Source of the DNA: Desulfoscipio sp. XC116
GTDB taxonomy: Bacteria; Bacillota; Desulfotomaculia; Desulfotomaculales; Desulfallaceae
Assembly: GCF_039851975.1 (NCBI RefSeq)
Contig: NZ_CP156660.1
Location: forward strand, 2,857,035-2,921,034
Reading direction: 5' to 3'
Length of the DNA stretch: 64,000 bases
Below the pieces are notes generated by a model that did not search any database, had not been told where the DNA came from, and was given only the letters and a program-made list of their open reading frames with translations. Shown piece by piece: positions 53,664 through 62,796 of this stretch. A program made the position numbers and the translations under genes. Within the stretch, counting starts at the first letter, position 1. Every line of letters begins with the position of its first letter.

Positions 53664-54155
53664 CTAAGGAAGCGTCAGACAGCGTATTTCACCGGTCAGG
53701 GAAGCCGGTACATCTATAAGCCGCTGATTCAGTGACCCCCTGAAAGCCAGAGAAATATCGCGCTGGTCCTCTTCGTAAGGACCATCCACCAATACATCAA
53801 TATATTGCAGCACCGGCCATGTTTTGACTTCTTCAAAGGTATACCCGGTATATACCCAGATACTGTATTGCGGGTACTCTTCGCGCACCAACCGCAATAT
53901 TTCAAGCAACGCATCCGCCTGCATCAGCGGATCGCCGCCGCTGAAGGTAATTCCTCCGGTCAGCGGTGAAATATTTTGCTTGATTAATTGCAATACCTCA
54001 CCCGCAGTCATTTCACGCCCACCACCAGCCGGAATCAAATCAGGATTATGGCACCCCCGGCAGTGCCTGGGACAACCTTGGGTGAATATCACCAGCCTGA
54101 AGCCGGGACCATCCACCACGCTTTCTTTGATAATGCCGGATATTTTAATTATACG
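53664..54155 (-). CDS. nrdG: Anaerobic ribonucleotide reductase activating protein
   Basis: 163 residues from the ATG at 54155 behind GGAAGGTG. It is a radical SAM enzyme with CPRHCRGC (Cys29, Cys33, Cys36) and the GGDP-type motif ITFSGGDPLMQ. It uses SAM and a 4Fe-4S cluster to put the glycyl radical on NrdD, whose gene is immediately upstream. The frame remains open to 54230 but without a better start. Confidence 0.93.
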   Translation of the reverse strand, partial: RIIKISGIIKESVVDGPGFRLVIFTQGCPRHCRGCHNPDLIPAGGGREMTAGEVLQLIKQNISPLTGGITFSGGDPLMQADALLEILRLVREEYPQYSIWVYTGYTFEEVKTWPVLQYIDVLVDGPYEEDQRDISLAFRGSLNQRLIDVPASLTGEIRCLTLP

Positions 54156-54290
54156 CATCGCAACACCTTCCATAACTGCCGGCCAAGCGGCTTTTACCGC
54201 GGCAAACGTTCCCCCGCCTGGTGTCCACAAAGCTTATTCGGCCATAAGCCGGCGCTTTTGCCGCAAGTCCCAAGGTCACTCCAAAGCCTG

Positions 54291-56306
54291 TTAAAACTCG
54301 TGTACTATACGATCGCGCAGCTCGGCCACCTTGCTATCGTTAAACCGGTCCACCGTACTGAGGTAACCCGTAATGCGGCGCACCCGCCGGATAGCCTTGG
54401 ACCCGCAACGGGGACAAACATCTTCATTAATAACGCCCAGAGTATTGCAACCCATGCAGAAATCTACCGGAAAATTCACTGCGGCATAGCCCATGTCGCA
54501 TTCCCTCATATGCCTGATGATAGCTTCCATCGCCTCGGGATTATGCACCGGCGGCGAGGCCATTTCCACATAACTGATGTGCCCGGCATTGCAGTATTTG
54601 TGGTAAACCCCTTCCAGGCTGATTTTATCAAAGCTGGAAATGGGAAAATCAACCGGTACATGAAAAGAGTTGGTGTAATACTCCTTATTGGTCACGCCCG
54701 GAATAATACCGTAATCCTTGCGATCCAGGGCGATAAACCGGCCGCTCAAGCCTTCCGCCGGAGTGGCCAAAAGCGTGTAGTTAAGGTCATATTCCTCGCA
54801 AGCCTCGTCAATGCGACGCCGCAAGTGGGCCACAATTTGTTGACCCAATGCATGGGACTCGCTGTCTTCCCCGTGATGCCGGCCGGTCAAGGCCGTCAGC
54901 GTCTCAGCCAGCCCGATAAAACCAACCGACAAAGTGCCGTTTACGATAACCTCCCGAATGGGATCACAATCCCTGAGCTTGCCGGAATTCAGATACAACC
55001 CCTGCCCCATCACGAAAGGCATATCCTTTACTTTTAACTTGGCCTGCACTTCAAACCGGTGGTACAGCTGGCGAATAGCCAGGGTCATCAGTTTATCCAG
55101 CGAATGGAAGAATTTATCCATATCCCGCTCCGCCTGAATAGCCACCCTGGGCAAGTTGATAGTGGTAAATGAAAGGTTGCCCCGCCCGTCGGTCACCGCC
55201 GGCCCCCGGCGGTTGGCCATCACCCTGGTGCGGCAGCCCATGTAGCTTACCTGGTCGCCCCACTCCTTGTTGAAGCTGGCGTCCATAAAGCTGAAGGTTG
55301 GGTTGAGCCGCTTGGCCGCCACCCGTAAAGCCAGCTTAAACAGATCATAGTTGGGATCGCCAGGATTAAAGTTAACCCCTTCCTGCACACGAAATATAAT
55401 ATTCGGGAAAATAGGGTTTTCACCCCGGCCCAACCCGGACTCGTAAGCTAAAATCAGGTTTCTCGTTACCCTGCGGGCCGCCTCGGAAGTTTCAGTGCCT
55501 ACGTTAAGGGAGCTAAAAGGGACTTGAGCTCCGGCGCGGCTGTGCATGCTGTTGAGGTTATATACCAGGGCCTCCATGGCCTGGTAAGTTTCATCATCGC
55601 TGGCGTTTTCCACATAGGAGGCAATATCACGGTCAAAAAAAGCAAAGGATTGCCCGCCATGCATGTCGTTCTGAGAACTTTGCAATATGATGGCCGCCAA
55701 GGCAGTAGCTGAGTTAGGCCGTTTGGGCGGGCGAATATAACCGTGCCCATTATCAAACCCCTCGGCCAAAAGCCGCCCCAGTGGGATTTGCACACAAGTT
55801 AATGTTTTTCCGTAAAAATCCAAATCGTGAATATGAAAATCCCCCCGCTGGTGGGCCTGGGAAAATTCCTCGGGTATCAGCCTGGTGAGATAATATTTCT
55901 TGCTGGCCGCGCTGGCTATTTGAAGCATTTTAGCCGAAGGGGAATTGCTGATATTAGCATTTTCCCGGCTGGTTTCTTCCAGTATTTCCTCCACCACATC
56001 CATCAGGTCACTTTTAGCATCCCTGATGCGCGTACGCCTGTCCCGATGAAGAATATATGCCTTGGCAGTCCTGGCGTGACCCGCTTCAATGAGCACCTTT
56101 TCCACCATGTCCTGCACTTCCTCCACGCCGAAGATAGTACCGTTATATTTTTTCCTTAGCACCTTCAGCACTTCGATAGTGAGTTCCATGGCCGTTTGCC
56201 TATCTTCACCGCCCACTGCCCGGGCCGCTTTAAAAATAGCATCGGTAATTTTGGTGTCGTCAAAGAGCACTTCACGCCCGTCCCGCTTCCTGATAACCTT
56301 TAACAA
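54291..56306 (-). CDS. nrdD: Anaerobic (class III) ribonucleoside-triphosphate reductase
   Basis: 671 residues. The N-terminal ATP-cone (VIRKRDGREVLFDDTKITDA) is followed by a catalytic barrel with HIHDLDFYGKTLTCVQIPLG. The C-terminal zinc site has CMGCNTLGVI and CPRCGSK, and the glycyl radical loop is RITGYLST (Gly about 647). It makes dNTPs from NTPs under anaerobic conditions and is inactivated by oxygen. It is followed by nrdG. An NrdR-box-like sequence lies 35 bp upstream. GGAGGC precedes the start. Confidence 0.95.
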   Translation of the reverse strand: MLKVIRKRDGREVLFDDTKITDAIFKAARAVGGEDRQTAMELTIEVLKVLRKKYNGTIFGVEEVQDMVEKVLIEAGHARTAKAYILHRDRRTRIRDAKSDLMDVVEEILEETSRENANISNSPSAKMLQIASAASKKYYLTRLIPEEFSQAHQRGDFHIHDLDFYGKTLTCVQIPLGRLLAEGFDNGHGYIRPPKRPNSATALAAIILQSSQNDMHGGQSFAFFDRDIASYVENASDDETYQAMEALVYNLNSMHSRAGAQVPFSSLNVGTETSEAARRVTRNLILAYESGLGRGENPIFPNIIFRVQEGVNFNPGDPNYDLFKLALRVAAKRLNPTFSFMDASFNKEWGDQVSYMGCRTRVMANRRGPAVTDGRGNLSFTTINLPRVAIQAERDMDKFFHSLDKLMTLAIRQLYHRFEVQAKLKVKDMPFVMGQGLYLNSGKLRDCDPIREVIVNGTLSVGFIGLAETLTALTGRHHGEDSESHALGQQIVAHLRRRIDEACEEYDLNYTLLATPAEGLSGRFIALDRKDYGIIPGVTNKEYYTNSFHVPVDFPISSFDKISLEGVYHKYCNAGHISYVEMASPPVHNPEAMEAIIRHMRECDMGYAAVNFPVDFCMGCNTLGVINEDVCPRCGSKAIRRVRRITGYLSTVDRFNDSKVAELRDRIVHEF

Positions 56307-56341
56307 CTAGTTAGCCTCCTCAAGTCGCATTTATATTTTGC

Positions 56342-56357
56342 ACATACTATATATAAC
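56342..56357. promoter_or_regulatory. Putative NrdR box upstream of nrdD
   Basis: ACATACTATATATAAC resembles the NrdR box core (ACACTATATATTGT-like) and shares ATACTATATRTA with the site ahead of nrdR. It is a single copy, whereas boxes usually come in pairs. Confidence 0.5.
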
Positions 56358-56415
56358 AACGCATTGCATAGATCAATGTGCGGCGAACCACGGTTATATA
56401 CTTAACCGCCGGTTA

Positions 56416-56871
56416 TTAATTATCTTTAATCAGCTGCTCTATTTCCCGCATAAAGCCCTGGACATCCCTAAACTCACGGTATACCGAGGCAAAGCGGACA
56501 TAAGCCACCTCGTCTAAATCCCGCAGCCGCACCATAACTTGCTCACCTATATCTTTGCTTTGTACTTCCCTATCCGTAATGCTTTTTAAATCTCTTTCGA
56601 TTTCACCAACCATCTCCTCCAATAAAATAATAGGTACGGAACGCTTCTGGCAGGCCGTAATCAGACCGGCCAGCAGCTTTTGCCGGTCAAAATATTCCCG
56701 CCGGCCATCTTTTTTTACCACCATCAACGGCAGCTCGTCCACCCGCTCGTAAGTGGTAAACCGCTTACCGCACTCGCCGCATTCCCTGCGCCTGCGCACT
56801 GAATTACCTTCTTCCGCGGGTCGGGAATCCAATACCCGGCTGTCAAAAGTACCGCAATAGGGGCATCGCAC
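56416..56871 (-). CDS. nrdR: Transcriptional repressor NrdR
   Basis: 151 residues: an N-terminal zinc ribbon (Cys3, Cys6, Cys31, Cys34; MRCPYCGTFDSRVLDSRPAE) then an ATP-cone (LPLMVVKKDGRREYFDRQKL, VRLRDLDEVAYVRFASVYRE). It senses dATP/ATP and represses ribonucleotide reductase genes. Its location directly before nrdD supports local regulation. It starts behind GGCGGTGAGTTG. Confidence 0.96.
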   Translation of the reverse strand: MRCPYCGTFDSRVLDSRPAEEGNSVRRRRECGECGKRFTTYERVDELPLMVVKKDGRREYFDRQKLLAGLITACQKRSVPIILLEEMVGEIERDLKSITDREVQSKDIGEQVMVRLRDLDEVAYVRFASVYREFRDVQGFMREIEQLIKDN

Positions 56872-57198
56872 ATCAACTCACCGCCCATGCTTTAAATTAG
56901 AACAAAACAATACATATAGTATTTCTTGACACTTAATTATACTAAACTTTGTTGTTAAAGCCAAAAAGGGAAACTGCCGTCAAAAACTATATTTTAATCA
57001 TTTTGCTATACCTTGCTAAAAGAGAAACTTAAAAACACAAGAATACATAGTTTTTGATTAAGGTAAAAACAGGACTCCCACTTATAGAAAGCGGGAGTCC
57101 TGGAATTTGATTAAAAACCCCGGTAACGCCGTACGCGCCGGGGATTGGTGAGGAAAACACAAATACCGGACAAATGCCTTTACCGGTTGATATAATTA
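56872..57198. other. Gap upstream of nrdR with putative NrdR box and promoter
   Basis: 327 bp. On the minus strand TTGGCT, 17 bp, TATAAT (near 56945) is a candidate promoter, and ACAATACATATAGTATT (56907-56923) is an NrdR-box-like site just downstream, suggesting autoregulation. Further upstream is the ylmC terminator hairpin (57071-57101). No ORF is seen. Confidence 0.5.
57071..57101 (-). terminator. Terminator hairpin downstream of ylmC
   Basis: AGGACTCCCA/GCGGGAGTCCT stem; on the minus strand it is followed by GTTTTTACC. It shares CTCCCACTT...GGGAGT with the hairpin at 41201-41222. Confidence 0.65.
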
Positions 57199-57495
57199 TT
57201 ACCATTTTTCTTTAATACCGCCGTGCAGTTCAGCACCCGACAGATTAAAAGACAGATCCACCAAAATAACATCGACGCCAATTTTTTTGATCTTTTGCCA
57301 GGGCACTACCAGTTCTTCTTCACGCCCGATAAAACTCATAAGCTTTCCACCGCCGCCCCCGCCGTGTCCGGGCAATATAATAGCGTTGATGCGCCCCTCA
57401 TCCAAATTGATATCTATATCCTTTATGGGACCGAGACGGCGCCCGTCCGCCACATTAACAACTTCCCGCATACGCAAATCGGAGATTTTAACCAT
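57199..57495 (-). CDS. YlmC/YmxH family PRC-barrel sporulation protein
   Basis: 98 residues: VKISDLRMREVVNVADGRRLGPIKDIDINLDEGRINAIILP is typical of the PRC-barrel YlmC/YmxH family (only part quoted per segment: KISDLRMREVVNVADG, RINAIILPG). A Gly-rich loop (HGGGGGGKL) and the conserved IKKIGVDVILVDL follow. It lies after sigG, as in many spore formers; the function is unassigned. The start is at 57495 behind GGGGGTG. Confidence 0.9.
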   Translation of the reverse strand: MVKISDLRMREVVNVADGRRLGPIKDIDINLDEGRINAIILPGHGGGGGGKLMSFIGREEELVVPWQKIKKIGVDVILVDLSFNLSGAELHGGIKEKW

Positions 57496-57534
57496 CTAAA
57501 ACACCCCCATACATATGTATATGAGGGTATCAGT

Positions 57535-57684
57535 TTAATCTGAACGAAAAAAGTCCTCTTCATAAAATAAATTGTTTTGGTTATAAGCATATACCGCATC
57601 ATCGTCCGGCGGCGCGGCCCCGTGCACCGGCACCGCCAAAAGGACTGATAAGGCAATCGCTAACCAGACCGGTTTTTTAAGCAA
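57535..57684 (-). CDS. Small secreted peptide between sigG and ylmC
   Basis: I translate a 49-residue frame from the TTG at 57684 behind GGGAGGTG (7 nt spacing). The N-terminal signal peptide is LKKPVWLAIALSVLLAVPVH, with likely cleavage near HGA-AP. The mature part is acidic and aromatic (PPDDDAVYAY, NLFYEEDFF). I do not recognise it. It sits 42 bp after the sigG stop and 39 bp before ylmC on the same strand, so it may be expressed with sigG in the forespore. The strong ribosome site, signal peptide and tight spacing make it a credible gene. Confidence 0.65.
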   Translation of the reverse strand: MLKKPVWLAIALSVLLAVPVHGAAPPDDDAVYAYNQNNLFYEEDFFRSD

Positions 57685-57725
57685 GCACAGCACCTCCCGG
57701 AAGGTTTAACCGCCTGCCTGTATAA

Positions 57726-58499
57726 TCACACATGTTTACGCATATGGTGCAGAGCCGCTTTTTCCAATCGGGAAACCTGAGCCTGGGAGATGCCAATTTC
57801 CTCGGCCACCTCCATTTGCGTTTTACCTTCATAAAACCGCAAAGTAAGGATTAATTTTTCGCGATCGCTGAGCTTGCGCAGAGCGTCCCGAATGGCGATA
57901 CCCTCCAGCCAGGTTAAATCCAAATGTTTTTCATCGCTGATCTGATCCATAACAAAGATGGGGTCACCGCCGTCATGAAAGATAGGCTCAAATAGAGAAA
58001 TGGGTTCTTGAATAGCGTCCAGAGCAAAAACAATTTCCTCCCGGGGCATTTTTAGCTCACTGGCAATTTCATTAATGGATGGCTCCCGGGAGTGTTTGTT
58101 AACCAGTGAATCGCGTACCTGCAAAGCTTTATAAGCTACATCACGCAATGAGCGGCTCACCCGTATGGGATTGTTATCCCTTAAATAACGCCTGATTTCG
58201 CCGATTATCATAGGCACCGCATAGGTGGAGAACTTTACGTTCTGAGATAGGTCGAAATTATCAATAGCCTTCATCAGACCGATACAACCCACCTGAAATA
58301 AATCATCCACATATTCACCCCGGTTGGTGAATCGCTGAATAACACTGAGCACCAGCCGCAGGTTGCCGTTGATCAGCCGGTCGCGGGCTGGGTAATCACC
58401 GTTTTGCAGTGCAATAAAAAGTTCTTTCATCTTAACACTGGATAGAACCGGGAGTTTGGATGTGTTTACGCCGCAAATCTCAACCTTGTTGACCAGCAT
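57726..58499 (-). CDS. sigG: Forespore sigma factor SigG
   Basis: 257 residues from the ATG at 58499, giving NKVEICGVNTSKLPVL, the conserved SigG N-terminus; GGAAAGGATGG is upstream. Region 2 has NLRLVLSVIQRFTNRGEYVD, LFQVGCIGLMKAIDNFDLS and FSTYAVPMIIGEIRRYLRD. Region 4 has REKLILTLRFYEGKTQMEVA and EIGISQAQVSRLEKAAL. It directs late forespore transcription. The frame extends 15 codons upstream without need. Confidence 0.96.
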   Translation of the reverse strand: MLVNKVEICGVNTSKLPVLSSVKMKELFIALQNGDYPARDRLINGNLRLVLSVIQRFTNRGEYVDDLFQVGCIGLMKAIDNFDLSQNVKFSTYAVPMIIGEIRRYLRDNNPIRVSRSLRDVAYKALQVRDSLVNKHSREPSINEIASELKMPREEIVFALDAIQEPISLFEPIFHDGGDPIFVMDQISDEKHLDLTWLEGIAIRDALRKLSDREKLILTLRFYEGKTQMEVAEEIGISQAQVSRLEKAALHHMRKHV

Positions 58500-58587
58500 G
58501 GACAGACCATCCTTTCCCATGACATATGCTGAGCTCAATTTCATTATTACCTCGGGATTGGTGATTTATACATGCCGCCGGACCGGC

Positions 58588-59310
58588 TTACTCCATGCGA
58601 TTGATTTCCTTCTTCAAACGTTTAATGATTCTCTTTTCCAGTCTGGAAATATAAGATTGGGATATACCCATCATGTCCGCCACTTCTTTTTGGGTTTTTT
58701 CTTTGCCGCTTTTAAGACCGAACCGCAATTCCATTATCCCTCGCTCCCGGCCGTTTAATTTCTGTAAAGCCAGGTGGAGCAACTTGCGATCAACCTCTTC
58801 TTCTATATACTTATGGATAATATCATTTTCCGTACCCAATACATCCGAAAGCAGCAGCTCATTGCCGTCCCAGTCGATGTTCAGCGGCTCGTCAAAAGAA
58901 ACCTCGGTCCTGGTTTTATTATTTCGCCGCAAGTACATCAATATTTCATTTTCAATACACCGGGAAGCGTAAGTGGCCAGTTTAATTTTCTTAGCGGGGT
59001 CAAATGTGTTTACGGCCTTTATTAATCCAATGGTACCGATAGAAACCAGGTCTTCGATACCAACCCCGGTATTTTCAAATTTACGGGCTATATATACCAC
59101 CAAGCGCAGGTTTCTTTCAATCAGTACGCTGCGCACAGCACCGTCCCCCGACTCCAGCTTATTAATCAAGTAAGATTCCTCATCTGTGGTTAGCGGAGGC
59201 GGCAGAGCTTCGCTGCTGCCCACATAGTAAACATCCGATTTCAACCCCAGCCGCAGCAGTATCTTTAACGCTGTAATACGCAGGAATAATCTCATTCTCC
59301 CAAGCAGCAT
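58588..59310 (-). CDS. sigE: Mother-cell sigma factor pro-SigE
   Basis: 240 residues. The first ~27 ([20 protein letters not shown]) are the amphipathic pro-sequence removed by SpoIIGA, whose gene lies 33 bp upstream. Regions 2 and 4 are clear: [60 protein letters not shown] and [18 protein letters not shown]. It controls early mother-cell genes after asymmetric division. Confidence 0.97.
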   Translation of the reverse strand: MLLGRMRLFLRITALKILLRLGLKSDVYYVGSSEALPPPLTTDEESYLINKLESGDGAVRSVLIERNLRLVVYIARKFENTGVGIEDLVSIGTIGLIKAVNTFDPAKKIKLATYASRCIENEILMYLRRNNKTRTEVSFDEPLNIDWDGNELLLSDVLGTENDIIHKYIEEEVDRKLLHLALQKLNGRERGIMELRFGLKSGKEKTQKEVADMMGISQSYISRLEKRIIKRLKKEINRME

Positions 59311-59343
59311 TAAACACTCTCCCCCCGAATAAAATTAAAAAGC

Positions 59344-60252
59344 TTACAATAAACCGGCGGGCAGCAAAGCCCGGCATGAAGTGTCACCCTGCAGGCAGTC
59401 CCGGTAAAGGGCGACCACTACATTGCCAACTTTAATATGGTTACTTCCGCGCTTAAGCTCCACCTCATCAGGGCGAAAACCAAGCAGCCAACCGTTTTCC
59501 CGCCCTACCGACCGATAGGGTATAATACGAAAGTTACCCGCCCGAATGTTTTCACCCAGCGCAACAAGCACGGACGCACCATCGTCTCGCCCGTGAGACT
59601 CTACCGCGGCACACACTTGATCGGGCAATATTTCCTTTATCGCTGCATACTCGGCAATAATCACCGGGTGACCGGTGAGTGGATCGCTGAGGCTGTTACC
59701 TGTATCAAGCAGCGCTTGCAGGCAAACTTTCCGTTCGCCCAGGCGTATTGTTAGATCAGCTCTGAGCAAAGGCAGCATTAGACGCTTACGCAACACCGCG
59801 GGAACTACCCGGCCCAAAAACCAATACATTAACAAAGCCAGCAATATGCCATACCACAAAAAAGCATCCACCGCCTGCATAACACCGACGAGCCGAACGT
59901 CAAAGGCGGTTTTTTGCAGGAAGCTGATAATCCCCAGCACGGTGCCGCCCAACGCAAAGGTACTGATATAAAAGTAAGCCAACAGCACCAGTACCTTTTT
60001 AGGCGGCCCGGGCACAAAGACCACCGCCACCATTAAAAAGGATACCAACAGCTTATAACCGGGTCCCAAATACCCTTCCATAGCCGGGATAAACAAGAAT
60101 AGCGAGTACAGGGCGCCCACCGCGGCCCCGGCCAGCAGCCGCCACCGGCTGTAAGCGGTATTTCCCAGTCTGGCCGTGACCCATAGAATCATCATATTCA
60201 TTACCAGACTGCCAATAAAAACCTGGTCTATATATACTACATAAGATGGCAT
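59344..60252 (-). CDS. spoIIGA: Sporulation sigma-E processing peptidase SpoIIGA
   Basis: 302 residues: five membrane helices in the first ~150 residues (starting VFIGSLVMNMMILWVTARLG), then an aspartic-protease-like domain with the catalytic LLDTGNSLSDPLTG (Asp183), and LLGFRPDEVEL near the end. It cleaves the SigE pro-sequence at the septum in response to the SpoIIR signal. The ATG follows GGGGGAAACCA. It is cotranscribed with sigE. Confidence 0.95.
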   Translation of the reverse strand: MPSYVVYIDQVFIGSLVMNMMILWVTARLGNTAYSRWRLLAGAAVGALYSLFLFIPAMEGYLGPGYKLLVSFLMVAVVFVPGPPKKVLVLLAYFYISTFALGGTVLGIISFLQKTAFDVRLVGVMQAVDAFLWYGILLALLMYWFLGRVVPAVLRKRLMLPLLRADLTIRLGERKVCLQALLDTGNSLSDPLTGHPVIIAEYAAIKEILPDQVCAAVESHGRDDGASVLVALGENIRAGNFRIIPYRSVGRENGWLLGFRPDEVELKRGSNHIKVGNVVVALYRDCLQGDTSCRALLPAGLL

Positions 60253-60340
60253 TGGTTTCCCCCAACACAGCGAGGCAAAAACCTCTGTTACATAAATATG
60301 GCCTGTACTTTATAGTTATGATAATCACGGCAAATAAAAA

Positions 60341-60370
60341 AGCCCCGACTCTATTATACACGTCAGGGCT
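60341..60370 (-). terminator. Terminator between ftsZ and spoIIGA
   Basis: AGCCCCGAC/GTCAGGGCT stem (one wobble or mismatch) followed on the minus strand by a T6 run (TTTTTTATTTG). It separates the division operon from the sporulation operon. Confidence 0.8.
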
Positions 60371-60411
60371 GGTAAAATTTGTTATTAAGTGTCGCACACC
60401 GTGCATTTCTC

Positions 60412-60418
60412 TTCGACA
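60412..60418 (-). promoter_or_regulatory. Candidate 0A box at the ftsZ stop
   Basis: TGTCGAA on the minus strand matches the Spo0A box core. It lies 160 bp before spoIIGA and before the terminator, so the distance is long; single 7-mers also occur by chance. Confidence 0.3.
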
Positions 60419-61480
60419 TTATCTCCTACGCAAAAAAGCCGGAATATCCAAATCGTCATGGGTAGTGAAAGGTTTAGATTCGGGCCTTTCATCGGCAGCC
60501 TTTTGCTTTTGCGTATTGGTGTACTGTTTATAATCAAAACCCGTGGCAATTACGGTAACCCGCACTTCGTCTTCCATGCGTTCATCCACTACCGCGCCAA
60601 ATATAATATTGGCCTCCGGGTCCGCCGCCTGGGCGATAATCTCCGCGGCCTCATTTACTTCAAACAAACCCAGTGACGTACCGCCGGTAATATTAAGCAA
60701 AACTCCCCGCGCTCCCTCAATGGAGGTTTCTAAAAGCGGGCTGGAAATAGCCGCCCGGGCCGATTCCACAGCCCGGTTATCGCCACTGGAATGCCCGATT
60801 CCCATCAGCGCGGAACCGGTATCCTTCATAATAGTCTTTACATCCGCAAAGTCAAGGTTGATTAGTCCCGGCACGGCAATTAGGTCGGAAATACCTTGCA
60901 CGCCCTGCCGAAGCACATCATCGGCAATGCGAAATGCCTCGACAATAGAGGTATTCTTCTCCACTACCTGCAGCAGTCTATCGTTGGGTATAGTAATTAA
61001 AGTATCCACCTTTTCCTTAAGGTTTTGGATACCTTGCTCGGCCTGCAGCATACGCTTTCTGCCTTCAAAGGTAAACGGTTTGGTAACCACACCCACAGTC
61101 AGGGCGCCCATTTCCTTGGCTATTTCAGCCACCACCGGCGCAGCTCCGGTACCCGTACCGCCACCCATACCGGCGGTTACAAAAACCATATCGGCGCCAC
61201 GCAGCACCTGTTCAATATCGTCTTTGCTTTCCTCTGCAGCCTTCTGGCCGATGTCCGGATTTGCCCCGGCCCCCAGCCCTTTAGTCAGCTTGGCGCCAAT
61301 TTGTATCTTAACGTTGGCCAGAGCCATTTGCAGCGCCTGGGCATCGGTATTCACCGATATAAATTCCACACCCTTTAAACCGGCGCTGATCATCCGGTTA
61401 ACAGCATTGTTGCCGCCGCCGCCCACCCCAATCACCTTGATATGCGCGTATTGATCCAGGTCAAGTTCGAAATCCAGCAT
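60419..61480 (-). CDS. ftsZ: Cell division protein FtsZ
   Basis: 353 residues from the ATG at 61480 behind GGAGG. The tubulin signature is GGGTGTG (about 107-113), with nucleotide contacts at [13 protein letters not shown], a T7 loop with [11 protein letters not shown] and the C-terminal peptide [11 protein letters not shown] for binding FtsA and SepF. It forms the Z-ring by GTP-dependent polymerisation. ftsA is immediately upstream. Confidence 0.97.
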   Translation of the reverse strand: MLDFELDLDQYAHIKVIGVGGGGNNAVNRMISAGLKGVEFISVNTDAQALQMALANVKIQIGAKLTKGLGAGANPDIGQKAAEESKDDIEQVLRGADMVFVTAGMGGGTGTGAAPVVAEIAKEMGALTVGVVTKPFTFEGRKRMLQAEQGIQNLKEKVDTLITIPNDRLLQVVEKNTSIVEAFRIADDVLRQGVQGISDLIAVPGLINLDFADVKTIMKDTGSALMGIGHSSGDNRAVESARAAISSPLLETSIEGARGVLLNITGGTSLGLFEVNEAAEIIAQAADPEANIIFGAVVDERMEDEVRVTVIATGFDYKQYTNTQKQKAADERPESKPFTTHDDLDIPAFLRRR

Positions 61481-61531
61481 CAAAAAATCCTCCTTCTCGG
61501 AGATTGATAATTTTCGTAGTTATTAGAAGTA

Positions 61532-62734
61532 TTAGCGAAGCCAACTCTTAAAACGACCGACAAACCCCCCCTCAGCCATTCGCATTGCCTCACAGTTCGC
61601 CTGTCCATGCTCAGTTCCCCAGAGAGCCAGCCCAACGGCAGTGGTATATCGATAAGCATCCTCGGACGCTTTTCCCTCCAGCAGCACGTTATACCCTCTG
61701 CGCACAGGTATCTTCAAGTAATCCCGCGCCAATTCCGGTAATTCACACAGCAGGGCTCCTCCCCCGGTTAGAACAATCCCCCCGGGCAGTGACGCCTCCA
61801 ATTTCAAATTTTTAATAAATTGTTTTACAAACTCAAGTATTTCCTCACTTCTCGACCTGATAATTCTATGTACCAGTTCACCGGAAATAACATTACAGTC
61901 TGTTCCCGACAAATTTGGAACATTTACATGACCGGCGATCGAACCTAATCCATAATCAATTTTTACTCTTTCAGCGGCCTTTAGAGAAGTATGCAGCCCC
62001 ACTGCCAGGTCAGCGGTGATATGACCGCCCCCCACGGGAAATACGTTTAAACGATACAGTATACCGTGGTTGATAAAAGTCGCTTTGGTTATACCGGCAC
62101 CAATATCCACGCACACTACACCCAATTGTCGCTCTACCCCCGCCAGCACCGTTTGAGCGATAGCCAACGGACCGGCCACGGTTTGAGCAATTTTCAGGTC
62201 TGCGTTACGCAAACACAGCAAAGTTTGTTCCATCTGCCTCTCAGGAACGGCCAGGACCACGGCCTCCATACCAAGCTCTCGACCCCGACAACCCAAAGGC
62301 CTGTCAACATGCTTGCCATCTATATAAAAGCTGTTATTAACCAGTTGTACAACTAGCCATTCCGCCGGTAAAACAGTTTCACACAAATGCCGGTACAATT
62401 CTTGCAAGTGTCTCCGGGCAATTACCTGCCGCCTGGCAATTGCTCGCTTTACATTGCCGGGCCCGGCAGCCAGCTCCGGCCCGTCAATGTTTACATAAAC
62501 AGAGGTAAAGGCTACCCCGGCGGCGGCCCTGGCATCAGCCACGGCTTTTTTTACAGCCGTCGCGGCTTCTTCGGGATTAACTATACGGCCCTTTTCCACG
62601 CCCACCGAGGGGGAATAACCAAGGCCCAAAAGTTCCTGTTTGGCCCCGTAACCGTTTTTTAGTACAGCCACGTATATCCCGGATGTGCCAATATCAAGAC
62701 CAACCGCCACATCTTTTTGAACTGTCCCGGCCAA
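61532..62734 (-). CDS. ftsA: Cell division protein FtsA
   Basis: 400 residues of actin fold: AVGLDIGTSGIYVAVLKNG, the 1C subdomain VYVNIDGPEL, phosphate 2 VVCVDIGAGITKATFINHGI, the adenosine motif IVLTGGGALLCEL, and the C-terminal membrane-targeting helix GGFVGRFKSWLR. It anchors FtsZ polymers at the membrane. It lies next to ftsZ (51 bp) and after the small basic protein gene. Confidence 0.93.
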   Translation of the reverse strand: MAGTVQKDVAVGLDIGTSGIYVAVLKNGYGAKQELLGLGYSPSVGVEKGRIVNPEEAATAVKKAVADARAAAGVAFTSVYVNIDGPELAAGPGNVKRAIARRQVIARRHLQELYRHLCETVLPAEWLVVQLVNNSFYIDGKHVDRPLGCRGRELGMEAVVLAVPERQMEQTLLCLRNADLKIAQTVAGPLAIAQTVLAGVERQLGVVCVDIGAGITKATFINHGILYRLNVFPVGGGHITADLAVGLHTSLKAAERVKIDYGLGSIAGHVNVPNLSGTDCNVISGELVHRIIRSRSEEILEFVKQFIKNLKLEASLPGGIVLTGGGALLCELPELARDYLKIPVRRGYNVLLEGKASEDAYRYTTAVGLALWGTEHGQANCEAMRMAEGGFVGRFKSWLR

Positions 62735-62796
62735 GCAGGCCTACCTCCCCACCTTTACTTATATTGTAAATTCAACATCCAGTAATAATTCCCTTT

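Noticed and set aside
60412-60418. Strong Spo0A control of spoIIGA from this box
   Set aside because: A single 7-mer 160 bp away and upstream of a terminator is too weak; listed only as a candidate site.
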